A DNA stretch of 64,000 nt, taken from Zygnema cylindricum (taxonomy: Eukaryota > Streptophyta > Zygnematophyceae > Zygnematales > Zygnemataceae). The stretch is from NCBI GenBank assembly GCA_037447655.1, contig JBBHKE010002374.1, positions 1 to 64,000 on the forward strand, given 5' to 3'. A program made the position numbers and the translations under genes. Positions 45,366-55,915 of this stretch are shown here, piece by piece (position 1 is the first letter of the stretch; every line of letters starts with the position of its first letter). The notes beneath the pieces are model-generated. The model saw only the letters and a program-made list of their open reading frames with translations, searched no databases and was not told the origin of the DNA.

Positions 45366-46255
45366 TGAAATTTTGTGGTCTCCATTGACCCACAGAATGA
45401 GCAGCCTATGTAAAGCCTCTAGGATAATATTTGCCCCTTCTACTTTCCCGCTGAATAAGCGCCGCCCAGGCACACAAATATTTTGACCACTCTCACCCTT
45501 GTGAGGACAAGACTCCCTTGAGTCAAACGCAAAAAGAATCACTGAATTTGGTCCCCTGAGCAGTAAGTTATGGCTGGTCAAAGATGACCTTTATAGTTAC
45601 AAGCTCTCTTAGAGAGAGAGGTACCTAAATATTACTAAGTCTCGGTCTGCCTACTCACGACTACCTACTACTAAACCCTAGTCCAATAGGAACACTATAT
45701 AGTATAAGAAGGTACAATGGACGATGTACTTATTGTACGACCATTGTACGACAAGGTCTACAAGGTGACACCTGCCAAATCGGAAGCCATGGTTCCTCCT
45801 CCCATCTTCTCCGGTATCAAATAATGTGGCGCCACGTGGCACCGCGTGACGCTATCTCCGTATGGCGCCAAAAAGCTCACTTCGCGTGGCGGCTATAATG
45901 CCGGCCGTCCGATCAAAATATATTTTACACGGTTCAGATTCGCGTACATGCAGAAATTGCTCCTTTTGGTTAGTCTGCTGTTAATTAGCTGTTGGGTTAA
46001 TGTTTATATATTTATGAAACCCGTCACGTGTATCGTTTCGTAACGCCTTAATGGTTAAGGCGTTAGGCTATAGAGAATATAGATGTCACAGGTTCAAATC
46101 TAGACATAGGCATCATTTTAGTAAAATACCCTTTACTCCAAAAACTGCCACTTTCTAAATATGGCGGCAGCCATGGCGCGCCTTTGATCCTCACTCTCTT
46201 TCTTTAAAGCAAAGCTAAAATAGGGAAGTGAACTATTAATTACCTCTTTTCAACA
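45366..46255 (-). repeat. Copia-D 3' LTR
   Basis: Minus-strand start TGTTGAAAAGAGG at 46255, end near TGAAATTTTGTGG at 45366. A G-box CACGTG is at 45833-45838, GGCCGTCCGATC near 45902, GTAC motifs near 45710-45750, a TATATAGTA motif near 45694 and a tRNA-like module. The purine tract on the minus strand (AATTAAGGGGAG) adjoins it at 46256. Confidence 0.88.
46041..46119 (+). other. tRNA-like module (antisense to Copia-D 3' LTR)
   Basis: A-box TAATGGTTAAGGCG resembles tRNA-Ser/Leu D-arms. B box GGTTCAAATCT is at 46091-46101 and TTTT at 46116-46119. GCCT and AGGC at the two ends could pair as part of an acceptor stem. Confidence 0.65.
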
Positions 46256-46268
46256 CTCCCCTTAATTC

Positions 46269-49183
46269 CTAGTCACTTTTCAATTTTAATCCACAGTTTT
46301 CTCTGCAATAAATAAACTTAGGGGAAGGCACTGCTGCTGTTGTCATCATGTCTGCAATCATTTCTCTATCAGTTTTATGAACCAGTTTAATAATTTTATT
46401 TTCTACCTTCTCTCTGACAAAGCTTAGTCTAATATCCATATGCTTAGTTTTGAAGTGATGTTTCGGATTAGCTGCAATAGAGATATCAGCTTGATTATCA
46501 CAAAAAACATTTTGAGTTCTAAACTTCATGAACCCAAGTTCTTCAAGAAGAGATTTAACCCACATTAATTCTTTGGTGGCAGCACAGGAAGTCATGTATT
46601 CAGCCTCCATAGTGGACTGAGCAACTACTTTTTGTTGCTTGCTACTCCAATAACATGCACCGGATCCAATTTGCAACACATATCCAGTCGTACACCTCCT
46701 TAAAGGCACATCTCCATAACTGGCATCACTCGAAGTGGTGATGTCAGTGTGCTCCCCTCCCAAATGCAACCATAATTCCCTTGTCCCCACTAGATACCTC
46801 ATCACCCTTTTGGCAGCCTCCCAGTCTCTCTTTCTTGGTTCATTTAGATTTCTACTAAGGACACCTACAGCTGCAGCTATATCCGGACGGGTACAATTCA
46901 TAAAATAAATTAAACTGCCTACAATCTGCCGATAAGGGATATTTTCCATAAATTTTCATTCTATCTCATCCATCTCATCATTAATGATCAATATTCCTCC
47001 CTCTTCACTCCCCTCACTCACTTTCTTCAAATCCATGGGAGTAGTACATCCGTTTGCTTTCTCCATTTGAAATTTTTCTAGCATATTACCGATTGCTTCT
47101 TTTTGAGTGAGTTTTATAATTCTATTCCCTCTATCTCTCTCCATCTGAATTCCCAAGATGTACTTTGCTTCGCCAAGATCTTTCATATCAAAGCTGCTTC
47201 TAAGATCCCGTTTTAGTTTGTTAATTTTATCTAAGGACTTGCTTAACACCAACAAATCATCCACATAAATAGCAATAAATATAACTCCATTCTCATCCTC
47301 AAATAAATATATAGAGTGATCTGAACTAATTCTGATATACCCCAAACCGGTCAGAAATCCGTCGAGCTTTATATTCCACTGTCGCGGGGCTTGCTTAAGC
47401 CCATAGAGTGATTTTATCAATTTGCAAACTTTGTTTTCTTCCCCACTTTCCACGAATCCTTCTGGTTGCCTCATGTAAATTTCTTCTTCCAACTCTCCGT
47501 GCAAAAAGGCAGTTTTAATATCCATCTGGTGGACTTCCATATCCTCCGCTGCGGCTATACTTAAAAGGATTCTAACAGAAGGAAATCTGACTACAGGTGC
47601 AAAGGTTTCTTCGTAGTATATCCCCTCTTTCTGAGTATAACCTTTTGCAAATAACCTAGCTTTGTACCTCTCAATGGTATTATCCGGGTTTAATTTAAGT
47701 TTAAACACCCACTTACATCCGATCGGTTTTCGGTCCGGTGGACAATCTACCAACTCCCATGTATTGGCTTCCATGATAGAGGCCATTTCTTCATTTATAG
47801 CTGTGATCCATCGGCTACTTTCTGGAGTGTTTATGGCCTCTAAGTATGTTTGAGGTTCATCTGGGTGAGACATCTTTGTGAGTTGGTTATTTACTTGTCT
47901 TTTTTGAAGTCGTTTACTACTTCTTCTTCCCCCTTGAAAATCAGACGCCGGTATGGAAGGCATCCTTGGGTTTCTTTTTGGGAGATTTTCAGCTCCCCTA
48001 TCTTCCAATTCCGGTGTCTCATCAAGTTCCTCATCGGTTTCCACTTCGTATTGTGGCGTTGCCTCGGGTGTTGTCCTTTCCTCCTCCTTTGGTAGATCTG
48101 CAGATTTTTCTTTTTCTCCCTCTTCCTTCTCTTCATTTTCAAAGTCAAGAAAACTGATCCGTTTCAAATCTGATTTTGACTTCCCTATTATATTTTGATG
48201 AATCAATGGACTTCTCTTCATTCATCACCACTATGTGTTTTACCAGAATTATATCTCTCTTTTTCAAGTCATACACTCGGTATCCTTTTGTGCTCTCATC
48301 ATATCCTACAAGATATCCTGGCTTTCCTCTCCCTTCTAATTCCATTTAGTCTTATCGGAATCCAAATTGTAGACTTGACTTCCGAACACTCTCAAACTAG
48401 ACAAATCAAGCTTTCTTCCTGTCCACCTCTCATACGGAGTTTCCTCTTTATTTGCTGAAGTTAGGACTCTATTTTTGATGAAATTAGCATAGTTCATAGA
48501 CTCCGCCCAAAACTGCAACCCTATCCTCTTATCAGTTAACATACTTCTGGACATATCTCCTAAAGTTCTATTCACTCTTTCTGCTACTCCATTTTGTTCC
48601 GGATTATAGGGAACAGTTTTCTCATGATGAATTCCTTCTTCTTTAAGATATTCTTCAAATTCCCTTGAGGTGTATTCTTTTCCATTATCACTTCTTATCT
48701 CTTTTATTGAGGTTTCGTGTAGTTTTTCACTCCATACTTTATACTCTTTGAAACATCTTAATACCTCTGACTTATGTCTGAGAAAGTATACTTTCGTGTA
48801 TCTAGACCAATCATCTGTGATGGTTAACATCCATCTCTTCCCCCCATGTGAAGCATACCTAGCAGGTCCCCAAACATCAGTGTGAACTAGTTCTAATACT
48901 TTCTCTCTCCTAAATATGGTTGCCTTTGGAAATAGAAGTCTATGAATCTTCCCTTGGGCACATCCACTGCAATCATCAAAGGTCTCATCATCCTCAAAAG
49001 TAATACCCTCCACTATTCCTTTTTTCTTCATTTTCTTTAATCTATCTAGATGCACGTGCCCCAACCTTTTATGCCAAAACATCATCTCACTTGCACATGA
49101 GTAGAGAACACTCTTTTCATTGCAAAGAACAATTCTGAACATTCCTTGGCTGCCCTTCTCAGCTATGAAATAAACCTCATTAA
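46269..49183 (-). pseudogene. pol: Copia-D integrase, reverse transcriptase and RNase H (three lesions)
   Basis: The best-preserved pol in the window. 49142-48336 holds FWHKRLGHVH, CSGCAQGK, HTDVWGP, RSDNGKEYTS and QNGVAERVNRTL. 48345-48145 holds the integrase C-terminal part. 48221-46956 holds the acidic linker and RT with GCKWVFKLKL, HQMDIKTAFLHGEL, LYGLKQAPRQW and YVDDLLVL. 46949-46269 holds RNase H with SDASYGD, STMEAEY, CDNQADISIA and HMDIRLSFVREKV. Two frameshifts (near 48340 and 48170) and one TGA (46956-46958) interrupt it. Upstream it breaks at about 49185, at the inversion, without a protease. Confidence 0.88.
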
Positions 49184-49203
49184 GCGCGCTTGCCGCTCTT
49201 TCA

Positions 49204-49218
49204 GGTTATGGGCCCACC
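49204..49218 (+). other. Copia-D primer-binding site, displaced by inversion
   Basis: GGTTATGGGCCCACC, identical to Copia-A. It lies about 1 kb from the 5' LTR and in the opposite orientation, so it cannot prime normal minus-strand synthesis of this copy. Confidence 0.8.
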
Positions 49219-50233
49219 CTCTAGGGTGCCCATATTTGATGGATCAGACTTTCTTTATTGGGAAATGATGATGGAGGGAGAACTATTTGAGAAGCATCTA
49301 TGGGGCATAGTGTATAGACAAATTCGATGCCCACCTCCACCTGGGTTTGGAGGGACACGTTTTTTTGGCACCTTCGCCTCTACAGTTGGTAGAACAACTG
49401 CCACCATCACCGAGGATGAAGATGAGGAAGGAGAGGAGATTATCATGGAAGGAGAAAAGGGAGGAATTTCAACTCAAGTGACACCATTGCCGAAGGCGAT
49501 ACCGGCAGCAGCACCACCAAAAACGGCGACAAGGGTTCAGACCGAAAGATCGGAGTATGAAAAGTGGAACTACAAAGACAAGGTTGCTAAGCTCTTAATT
49601 CTTAAAAGTATAGCAAAGGGCATTGCCATTCCCCTTATGCAAGTCAAATCTTCATCTCAGATTTGGATATCACTAGTTAACAAATATAAGAGTGGATCAT
49701 TGCAGCAACAACAGTTGGCCGAAAATAAGATTGCAGCTTATACTTATAAAGGAGGAAGTATGAATAATTATTGCAATGATTTAGGAGCATTATTTGGAGA
49801 GTTAGAGAGTGCAGGTAACTCATGGTCCGAGAGACAAAGAGTGAACACATTAATGATGAAACTACCTGAAGAGTATGAGAATATCATTAACCGATTGCAG
49901 GACATGGGAGATAGCAATTGGGATGACACAGTGGGAATGATTTTAGTGAAAGAAAGCACCATAGAACTTAGGAGAGGGAGTCCAAGTGTTCAAACATTGT
50001 CTGCAGGAGCTGATTGGCGGAAGCGTGATGAGGAGAGAGGGAAAGATCCTTATCGAAACTTTGGTGGAAGAGGACAAGGAGGTGGCAGATTTGATAGACA
50101 GTGGAGAGGAACTTCGCGAGGAGGATTATGTCACTTCTGCAAGAAACCGGGACACTATATGGCAGATTGTGTCAAACTTGTAGATCTTCGACTGAAAGAT
50201 GGTCAAGGAACCTCAAGGGATGGTCTCCATTGA
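49208..50233 (+). CDS. gag: Copia-D Gag (intact frame, 341 residues)
   Basis: The only complete Gag in the window. The ATG at 49208 lies inside the PBS and gives MGPPSRVPIFDGSDFLYWE, the typical copia Gag opening (aromatic residues then W). Residues about 25-50 continue with EKHLWGIVY; a Glu-rich low-complexity stretch follows. The UBN2-type core has LVNKYKSGSLQQQQLAE and LMMKLPEEYENIINRLQ. A Gly/Arg-rich segment precedes the zinc knuckle CHFCKKPGHYMADC at about residues 308-321. The last codons and stop come from the abutting LTR. An earlier in-frame TTG at 49190 is not a likely start. The inversion separates it from its LTR promoter. Confidence 0.82.
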   Translation: MGPPSRVPIFDGSDFLYWEMMMEGELFEKHLWGIVYRQIRCPPPPGFGGTRFFGTFASTVGRTTATITEDEDEEGEEIIMEGEKGGISTQVTPLPKAIPAAAPPKTATRVQTERSEYEKWNYKDKVAKLLILKSIAKGIAIPLMQVKSSSQIWISLVNKYKSGSLQQQQLAENKIAAYTYKGGSMNNYCNDLGALFGELESAGNSWSERQRVNTLMMKLPEEYENIINRLQDMGDSNWDDTVGMILVKESTIELRRGSPSVQTLSAGADWRKRDEERGKDPYRNFGGRGQGGGRFDRQWRGTSRGGLCHFCKKPGHYMADCVKLVDLRLKDGQGTSRDGLH

Positions 50234-51099
50234 CCCATAGAATGAGCAGCCTATGTAAAGCCTCTAGGATAATATTTGCCCCTTCTACTTTCCCGCTTAA
50301 TAAGCGCCGCCCAGGCACACAAATATTCTGACCACTTTCACCCTTGTGAGGACAAGACTCCCTTGAGTCAAACGCAAAAGGAATCACTGAATTTGCTCCC
50401 CTGAGCAGTAAGTTATGGCTGGTCAAAGATGACCTTTATAGTTACAAGCTCTCTTAGAGAGAGAGGTACCTAAATATTACTAAGTCTCGGTCTGCCTACT
50501 CACGACTACCTACTACTAAACTCTAGTCCAATAGAACACTATATAGTAAAAGAAGGTACAATGGGCGATGTACTTATTTTACGACCATTGTACGACAAGG
50601 TCTACAAGGTGACACCTGTCAAATCGGAAGCCATGGTTCCTCCTCCCATCTTCTCCGGTATCAAATAATGTGGCGCCACGTGGCACCGCGTGACGCTATC
50701 TCCGTATGCCGCCAAAAAGCTCACTTCGCGTGGCGGCTATAATGCCGGCCGTCCGATCAAAACATATTTTACACGGTTCAGATTCGCGTACATGCAGAAA
50801 TTGCTCCTTTTGGTTAGTCTGCTGTTAATTAGCTGTTGCGTTAATGTTTATATATTTATGAAACCCGTCACGTGTATCGTTTCGTAACGCCTTAATGGTT
50901 AAGGCGTTAGGCTATAGAGAATATAGAGGTCACAGGTTCAAATCTAGACTTAGGCATCATTTTAGTAAAATACCCTTTACTCCATAAACTGCCACTTTCT
51001 AAATATGGCTGCAGCCATGGCGCGCCTTTGATCCTCACTCTCTTTCTTTAAAGCAAAGCTAAAATAGGGAAGTGAACTATTAATTACCTCTTTTCAACA
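50221..51099 (-). repeat. Copia-D 5' LTR
   Basis: Nearly identical to 45366-46255 but lacks the last ~10 bases (TGAAATTTTG) that should join the PBS; the inversion breakpoint falls here. Ends TTCAACA at the TSD. Confidence 0.88.
50885..50963 (+). other. tRNA-like module (antisense to Copia-D 5' LTR)
   Basis: Same A box (TAATGGTTAAGGCG), B box GGTTCAAATCT at 50935-50945 and TTTT at 50960-50963 as in the other D LTR. Confidence 0.65.
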
Positions 51100-51750
51100 C
51101 ATTTATCTCCGTGGATACTTGTTGCGGTTGAAAGACAAGAATGCGCAAAATTCGAATCTTTGTTTCAAAAAGTGCGATGCAAAAAATGGTACAAAAGGGT
51201 TCTGAAGTGAAAAAAGAGTACAAAAGCCAAGAAGTGGAAATGTGTGCAAAGGGAAAAGATGTTGTAAGCGGCAAAAAAAACACCAACACCAATAGCGATA
51301 CAAGGTGTACGGTAGTAGACGACTAGGGTTTCGTGACATTGAGGACGTCTAAGGGGGGTGTTGTGACATTGTAGGCGTCTAAGGTTTTATGACATTGTAG
51401 TCGTGTAGGTTTTTCTGACATAGTGACATCATGCTCCGTGTGTCCACGTCAACATCACTAATTTTAAAAGTTATTTGTAGCTTCCCGATATTTATTTTTG
51501 TCTTTTTCACTTCCTTTTGCATTCAATTTACGCCCAAAGTCAAAATGAGCTGGCAAAAGAGGAAGACTCCAAACTGGAGTACATTCATTAGCGTCAATTG
51601 TGGCATGGTATTTAAACTTATTCGTACGGAAAAATATTTAATCTTTGCACATTCAATTTTGGAAGGAGACGGCAGAAAAAAAAAGATACTTCGCCACATC
51701 GTACAACACCAAAAAAACGGCAAACGCCAAATGCTAAACACGCTTACACG
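51100..51750. other. Gene-free stretch
   Basis: Holds short direct repeats of TTGTGACATTGTAGGCGTCTAAGG type at about 51330-51410 and a copy of the AATAGCGATACAAGGTGTA motif near 51292. Open frames are short and lack domains. Confidence 0.4.
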
Positions 51751-51870
51751 TGTAATTTTGTGACCTCCATTGGCCCACAGAATGTCCAGCTTACATGAAG
51801 CCTCTAGGATAACATTTGCCCTTTTGACTTTCCCACTGAATAAGTGCCACCCTAGCACGCAAATATTATG
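51751..51870 (-). repeat. Truncated copia LTR end
   Basis: TGTAATTTTGTGACCTCCATTGG and GAAGCCTCTAGGATAA match the PBS-proximal ends of the A and D LTRs, then similarity stops. A 120-bp remnant. Confidence 0.65.
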
Positions 51871-51938
51871 ATGCCAACGCAAATGACGTTTTTGTACGAA
51901 ATGAAGGTACATTCCCCAAATCGCGGCGAAGGTGCACG

Positions 51939-52796
51939 ATGGAATTCGAACCTTCATTCATGACCCTCGATCTAAATCTAAGTGTACATCAAAGTACAAT
52001 GAAATCTCGGTCAAACAAGACTTCGCCATGTGCGCCGTCAGAATTGCATTCGACGTCACGACCTAGAGATTTAATATTCATGGACGACGACACATTGAGC
52101 GACGAGTCAAACGTGAAACGTAGGATTGGCGACAACCGTGCGACGTTAAAATCTGAAATCGCAATCCATACCATTGAAACAAAATCATGGAACAGGAATT
52201 GTCGTTCCATTTCTTTGACAAATTTCTCGCAGGTACAGCGAAAACTTTTAACGGACGTGGACAATCTAAAACAATCAACGGTCGAGGACCATCCAGTCAG
52301 AGACGAATGAGGTTCATTTGAACAGACGTTAAAACCCACGTCGAAATTATCTATTTTAGAATCTTGGAGATTTACAAAACTAGAGATTGACGAATATGGG
52401 AGTCTCGAGCTCACAGATCAAGCGGATGAGCTCCACATGTTTACTGACGAGGAAATCGCATCGGATTCCAAAGTTAACATGGAAAACATTACAGCGTGTG
52501 ACGAAACATTTTCACATGCGAAAGTGGGAGAAAATTTTGAGACTTCCAAATCCCACGCAGTACAAGTTCACTGTACGAACGGATACGCGGAGTACGAGTG
52601 AAATTGATCAATGCGACTCTTTCAATTATGGGTGACTTCGAATCGACCCCAAAATATTTCAAACCAATCCTTTACGCGAACCCGTATCGCCGCAAACTCG
52701 AGTGGGAGTGTTGATTTTATTTTCGATTTTGGGCAATATCGGGTATTGCCGATTTTGTGTGATCGGCGTCACGTCGTGGAACAATACCATTTGTAG
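51939..52796 (+). pseudogene. Long frame interrupted only by TGA, unknown product
   Basis: From the ATG at 51939 to a TAG near 52797 a single frame of about 285 codons contains three stops, all TGA (52308, 52602, 52608). Composition is protein-like and acidic in the middle (LELTDQADELHMFTDEE). I recognise no family. The minus strand is also open at 52414-51989, which weakens the case. It may be a decaying gene or an exon set with missed introns. Confidence 0.3.
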
Positions 52797-53449
52797 GCAC
52801 AGAAGTCAGTATTTGGACGACATGGAGTTGTACGATAGCAACACATCATGTAGTTGTAAATATTTAAGTTCAAGTGAACAAGCATGCGTAGGCATTATTT
52901 CATTGGACCACATTAAAGAGTGTATTATTCATACAAAAAACATTAGAATACAAAAGACACACAGGACAAGAAGAAGGATAACCTTCATCCATTAATGCCA
53001 GAATAGCAGTTTAGACATTTGCAAGTAAGACAAGGAATAGAATTTGGCTTTATTAGAAAGTCTTTTGTAACACTTTGTCTTGACAAGACTATTTATTAAA
53101 GCTACCACTTTCCTGCAATTTTACTCTGTCTATTTGTCTACTTTGTCTCTTTGCTAAATACATCTCTCTGTTCTCTTTCCTATCTTTCCTATCTAATTAT
53201 TTTCTAATGACTCCCCAAGCCCCTCTGCGTGTTTTGACTTGTGGCTCGTCGATGCTGTCTGTGGCTACAAAGAACTCTCCCTGTTAGCTCGGATGACCAA
53301 CCTAGGGCAACACTCTCTTTGTGCTCTTCCGCTTACGCTCCATTGACCTCTCGTTTCTGTATCCTCTTGCCCTTCTCTTTCTACACGACGTCTATCCCCC
53401 ATTAGTCGGGAGCTTCCACGAAGTTTTTAACACCTTAACAGGTAGGAGA
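52797..53449. other. No recognisable gene
   Basis: AT-rich, then pyrimidine-rich (CTTTGTCTC-like) sequence from about 53100. No domain or repeat boundary identified. Confidence 0.4.
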
Positions 53450-53815
53450 AAATTTTTTGTTTTGTTTTTTTTTTTGAGTCATAAACTAAGATTTTTGAGC
53501 TTTTTGCTTTTTCGCAATTTGTTTTTTGGCCTTTTTTATTTTTTTTGCTCTTTTTTTTCCTTTTTTTTGTGTTTTTTTTTTTTTTTTATTTTTGTTTATT
53601 TATTTTTTTATTTACATTTTTTTTTTTTTTTTTTTTTGTTTTTTTTTTTTTTATATTTTATTTATTTTTTTTTTTTTTTTTTTTTATTTTTTTTTTTTTT
53701 TGTGTCATAAACTAATATTTTTTATCTTTTTGCTTTTTCGTAATTTGTTTTTTGGCTTTTTTTTTTTTTTTTGCTTTTTTTTTTCCTTTTTTTTGTGTTT
53801 TTTTTCTATTTATAC
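53450..53815. repeat. T-rich low-complexity tract with a duplicated unit
   Basis: Long T runs broken by single bases. The unit GTCATAAACTAAGATTTTTG...GCTTTTTCGCAATTTG near 53477-53535 recurs at about 53702-53755. Open frames here (Phe-rich) are artefacts of the T tract. Confidence 0.85.
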
Positions 53816-54940
53816 TTATGTATATTCACATTTATATTTACATTTATTATTGTGTTTCTTTTTGTCTTTATATCTTCTATATATTAATGAATTCTATTTC
53901 TTATTGTTTTTATTGTTATTAGTTTTTAGTTTTCGTTTGTAGTCTCTAGAAGATGAGTGGTGGCAAATTGTGTCGATGTGCAATTTTTGTAGCTAAAAAA
54001 AAACCATCTTATGTTTTTTTCTATTTGCTATATGTTTCTAGGATTTATACATTCTTCCAAATTATTTATTTGGTAAAATTTTGGTCGATTGATGTTCAAC
54101 GTTTTCTTTGAAGGTCAACCGTACAATGTAAGGAAAAATAATATAAAAATAATCAATACAAATAAGGAACCAGTAACCTTGCGAAATAAGTCAAAACACG
54201 ACTAGCATTTGATATAAATTGGTCACGAATTTTAAATTTAATTTTATGAAAATTTAGTTTCCATGTTCTGATTCCGGTTTATTGATAACTGGTAAAACCA
54301 GGTATGCAGGCGTATAAAAATGAAATCTAAAGAATCTTTATGTTTGACTAGAAAAACTTTTGCTTTACAGAATAGCTTGCCTTGATTTAAAATAAAAACT
54401 TAAAGTCGACTATGCTTTTACCTATTTTTTTTTAATTTTTTTGTTCTAAGATGTGGCTGTTGTTGTCAGTTCAACCACATCCAGGTTTCGTCCATTTAAT
54501 TTTTTTTTTTGTCTTTTTTGTGTCATTTTTCTCTTGTTTCCGCATGTTTCCGCTAGCATCATATGTTTTCATAACATCTCTTCCTTTTTTTGCCGCAATC
54601 GAAATTCATGGTGAATTGTTCAGTTATGCAGGCCTCATATTTTTTTTTACTTTTCTTTGTCCTTTTCCTCTCTTTTTGGTCATTTTCTCTTCTTCTCGCA
54701 GATTTCATCACGTTTTTCTATGGCATGTTTTCCATTGATTGCCGTAAACGGGATATATGCCGGATTGCTAAATTTTACGGAGGTCGAATCGGAGAGAAGC
54801 TCTTTAAGCTTGTATGCCAAAAACCTATACAGAACTGTACGGACTTTACCCTACGGGTAACCAATTACGAACAGGAGATGAGATCGTACAAATGTTGATT
54901 TTTACTATAGCAAAAAGGAACTTCTTCATCCCTTTATAAA
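53816..54940. other. No recognisable gene
   Basis: AT-rich sequence with further T runs. Phe-rich frames at about 54451-54738 are compositional. A segment at 54720-54900 is less biased but carries no domain I recognise. Confidence 0.4.
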
Positions 54941-55240
54941 GTGGAAGAGCACAATTATTTCCACAAACCTTGGGCAAAGACAGAAGTGACGCTCCCTCTT
55001 TTTTTCCAAACTAGGGTGTGTGAGTTCAAAAAATCGATCGTCATAGAAACGTTGCAAAGAACTGGACACGTGGCGGGTGACGTCACAAACCGCTTCGCTT
55101 TTATGAACTTAAGACAGTTTATCCACGTGATGGCATGTACCTTGCCTCATAATTCTTATGGTCTAGTGGCACAACAACAAGTGGCGCACTCATGATAACA
55201 GTTTGTAATGAGGGTATACGACAAATGGATGGACGACCGA
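54941..55240 (+). pseudogene. Relic related to the hypothetical gene at 42449
   Basis: Frame 54941-55195 contains FIHVMACTLPHN followed by GLVAQQQ, matching IIHFMARSLPDP...GLVAKRQ (residues 124-145) of the 42449 product. A shared Cys lies about 50 residues upstream, and a MDG tripeptide follows at about 55224 in another frame. About half the residues in the 21-residue core are identical. Stops follow at 55193. It shows that the unknown family has more than one member. Confidence 0.45.
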
Positions 55241-55900
55241 CAGTTTTGAAGTGTTCTAAGAACAATGAGTTGTTAATGGAGAGGATAATTATGTTGGATT
55301 TATGCAATCTCGGGCGATGCCTTTCGATACAATTTGGTACGGACAAACCTACACGATTTATTTATGTGACGTCACCGACTCACACGTGCGGAATTTGACG
55401 GACAACTCCATGTCAAAAAGTATAAAAAACAAAACAAAAGAAACACGGTTGTTTGTGGCTGAATAATGACACATGGCATTTTGTGATAAGACCACTCAAA
55501 TAGACATTTCACAGCGTAGTGAACACACAAAGATATCAAATGCATCCACGCATTAGAGATAGACATCTCACACAGAAGTTACATTCATAGAATTTAAGGA
55601 ATTCAGGCAATGACATTTATTCTGAGTCTTTCTGTACATAAAAAGAGATAACATTAGAACTAGGAGGATAATTCATCTTTATTAGTGTAGATAGTTCAAG
55701 AAAAAATTGTACTTTGTTGTCCAATTTTATTAATGAAATCAAAGCTGTCTAACCTGTCTCTCTCTAATCTACCTATGTATGCATTCTCCCTTCTCAAATC
55801 TAACCACAATGAATCTCTAAGGTCCACCCTAGCGGTGTATGTTTGGGATGCGATTACTTTAGCCTGAGGCCACAGGCTGCGTGATTGTCTAAAAATAATA
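55241..55900. other. Unassigned, possibly the 5' LTR of element I
   Basis: It precedes a PBS-like site and so could contain an LTR, but I find no matching partner downstream of 61900. No gene is visible. Confidence 0.3.
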
Positions 55901-55915
55901 GGTTTTGGGCCCACC
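55901..55915 (+). other. PBS-like site of element I
   Basis: GGTTTTGGGCCCACC differs from the initiator tRNA-Met complement by one base; the change turns the usual Gag ATG into TTG. Confidence 0.55.

Larger units (their letters stand above)
45366..51099 (-). mobile_element. Copia-D: young LTR retrotransposon with an inverted PBS-gag segment
   Basis: LTRs at 45366-46255 and 50221-51099 are both in minus orientation and differ only by a few percent. TSD is AATTT (45361-45365) / CATTT (51100-51104). Pol is on the minus strand (46269-49183), but PBS and gag (49204-50233) read on the plus strand, so a segment of about 1 kb is inverted. Part of the protease region is missing between them. Confidence 0.88.

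Noticed and set aside
46041-46119. A genuine tRNA-Ser gene
   Set aside because: A and B boxes are tRNA-like but the acceptor and anticodon arms do not pair properly, and the same sequence recurs in both Copia-D LTRs.
47850-48198. Plus-strand frames opposite Copia-D pol
   Set aside because: Antisense shadows of the acidic linker in pol.
3120-51099. Endogenous retrovirus or caulimovirus-like sequence
   Set aside because: Domain order (integrase before RT) is copia-type and no envelope or movement-protein frame is visible.
53321-53942. Phe-rich membrane protein frames
   Set aside because: They are translations of a poly-T tract.
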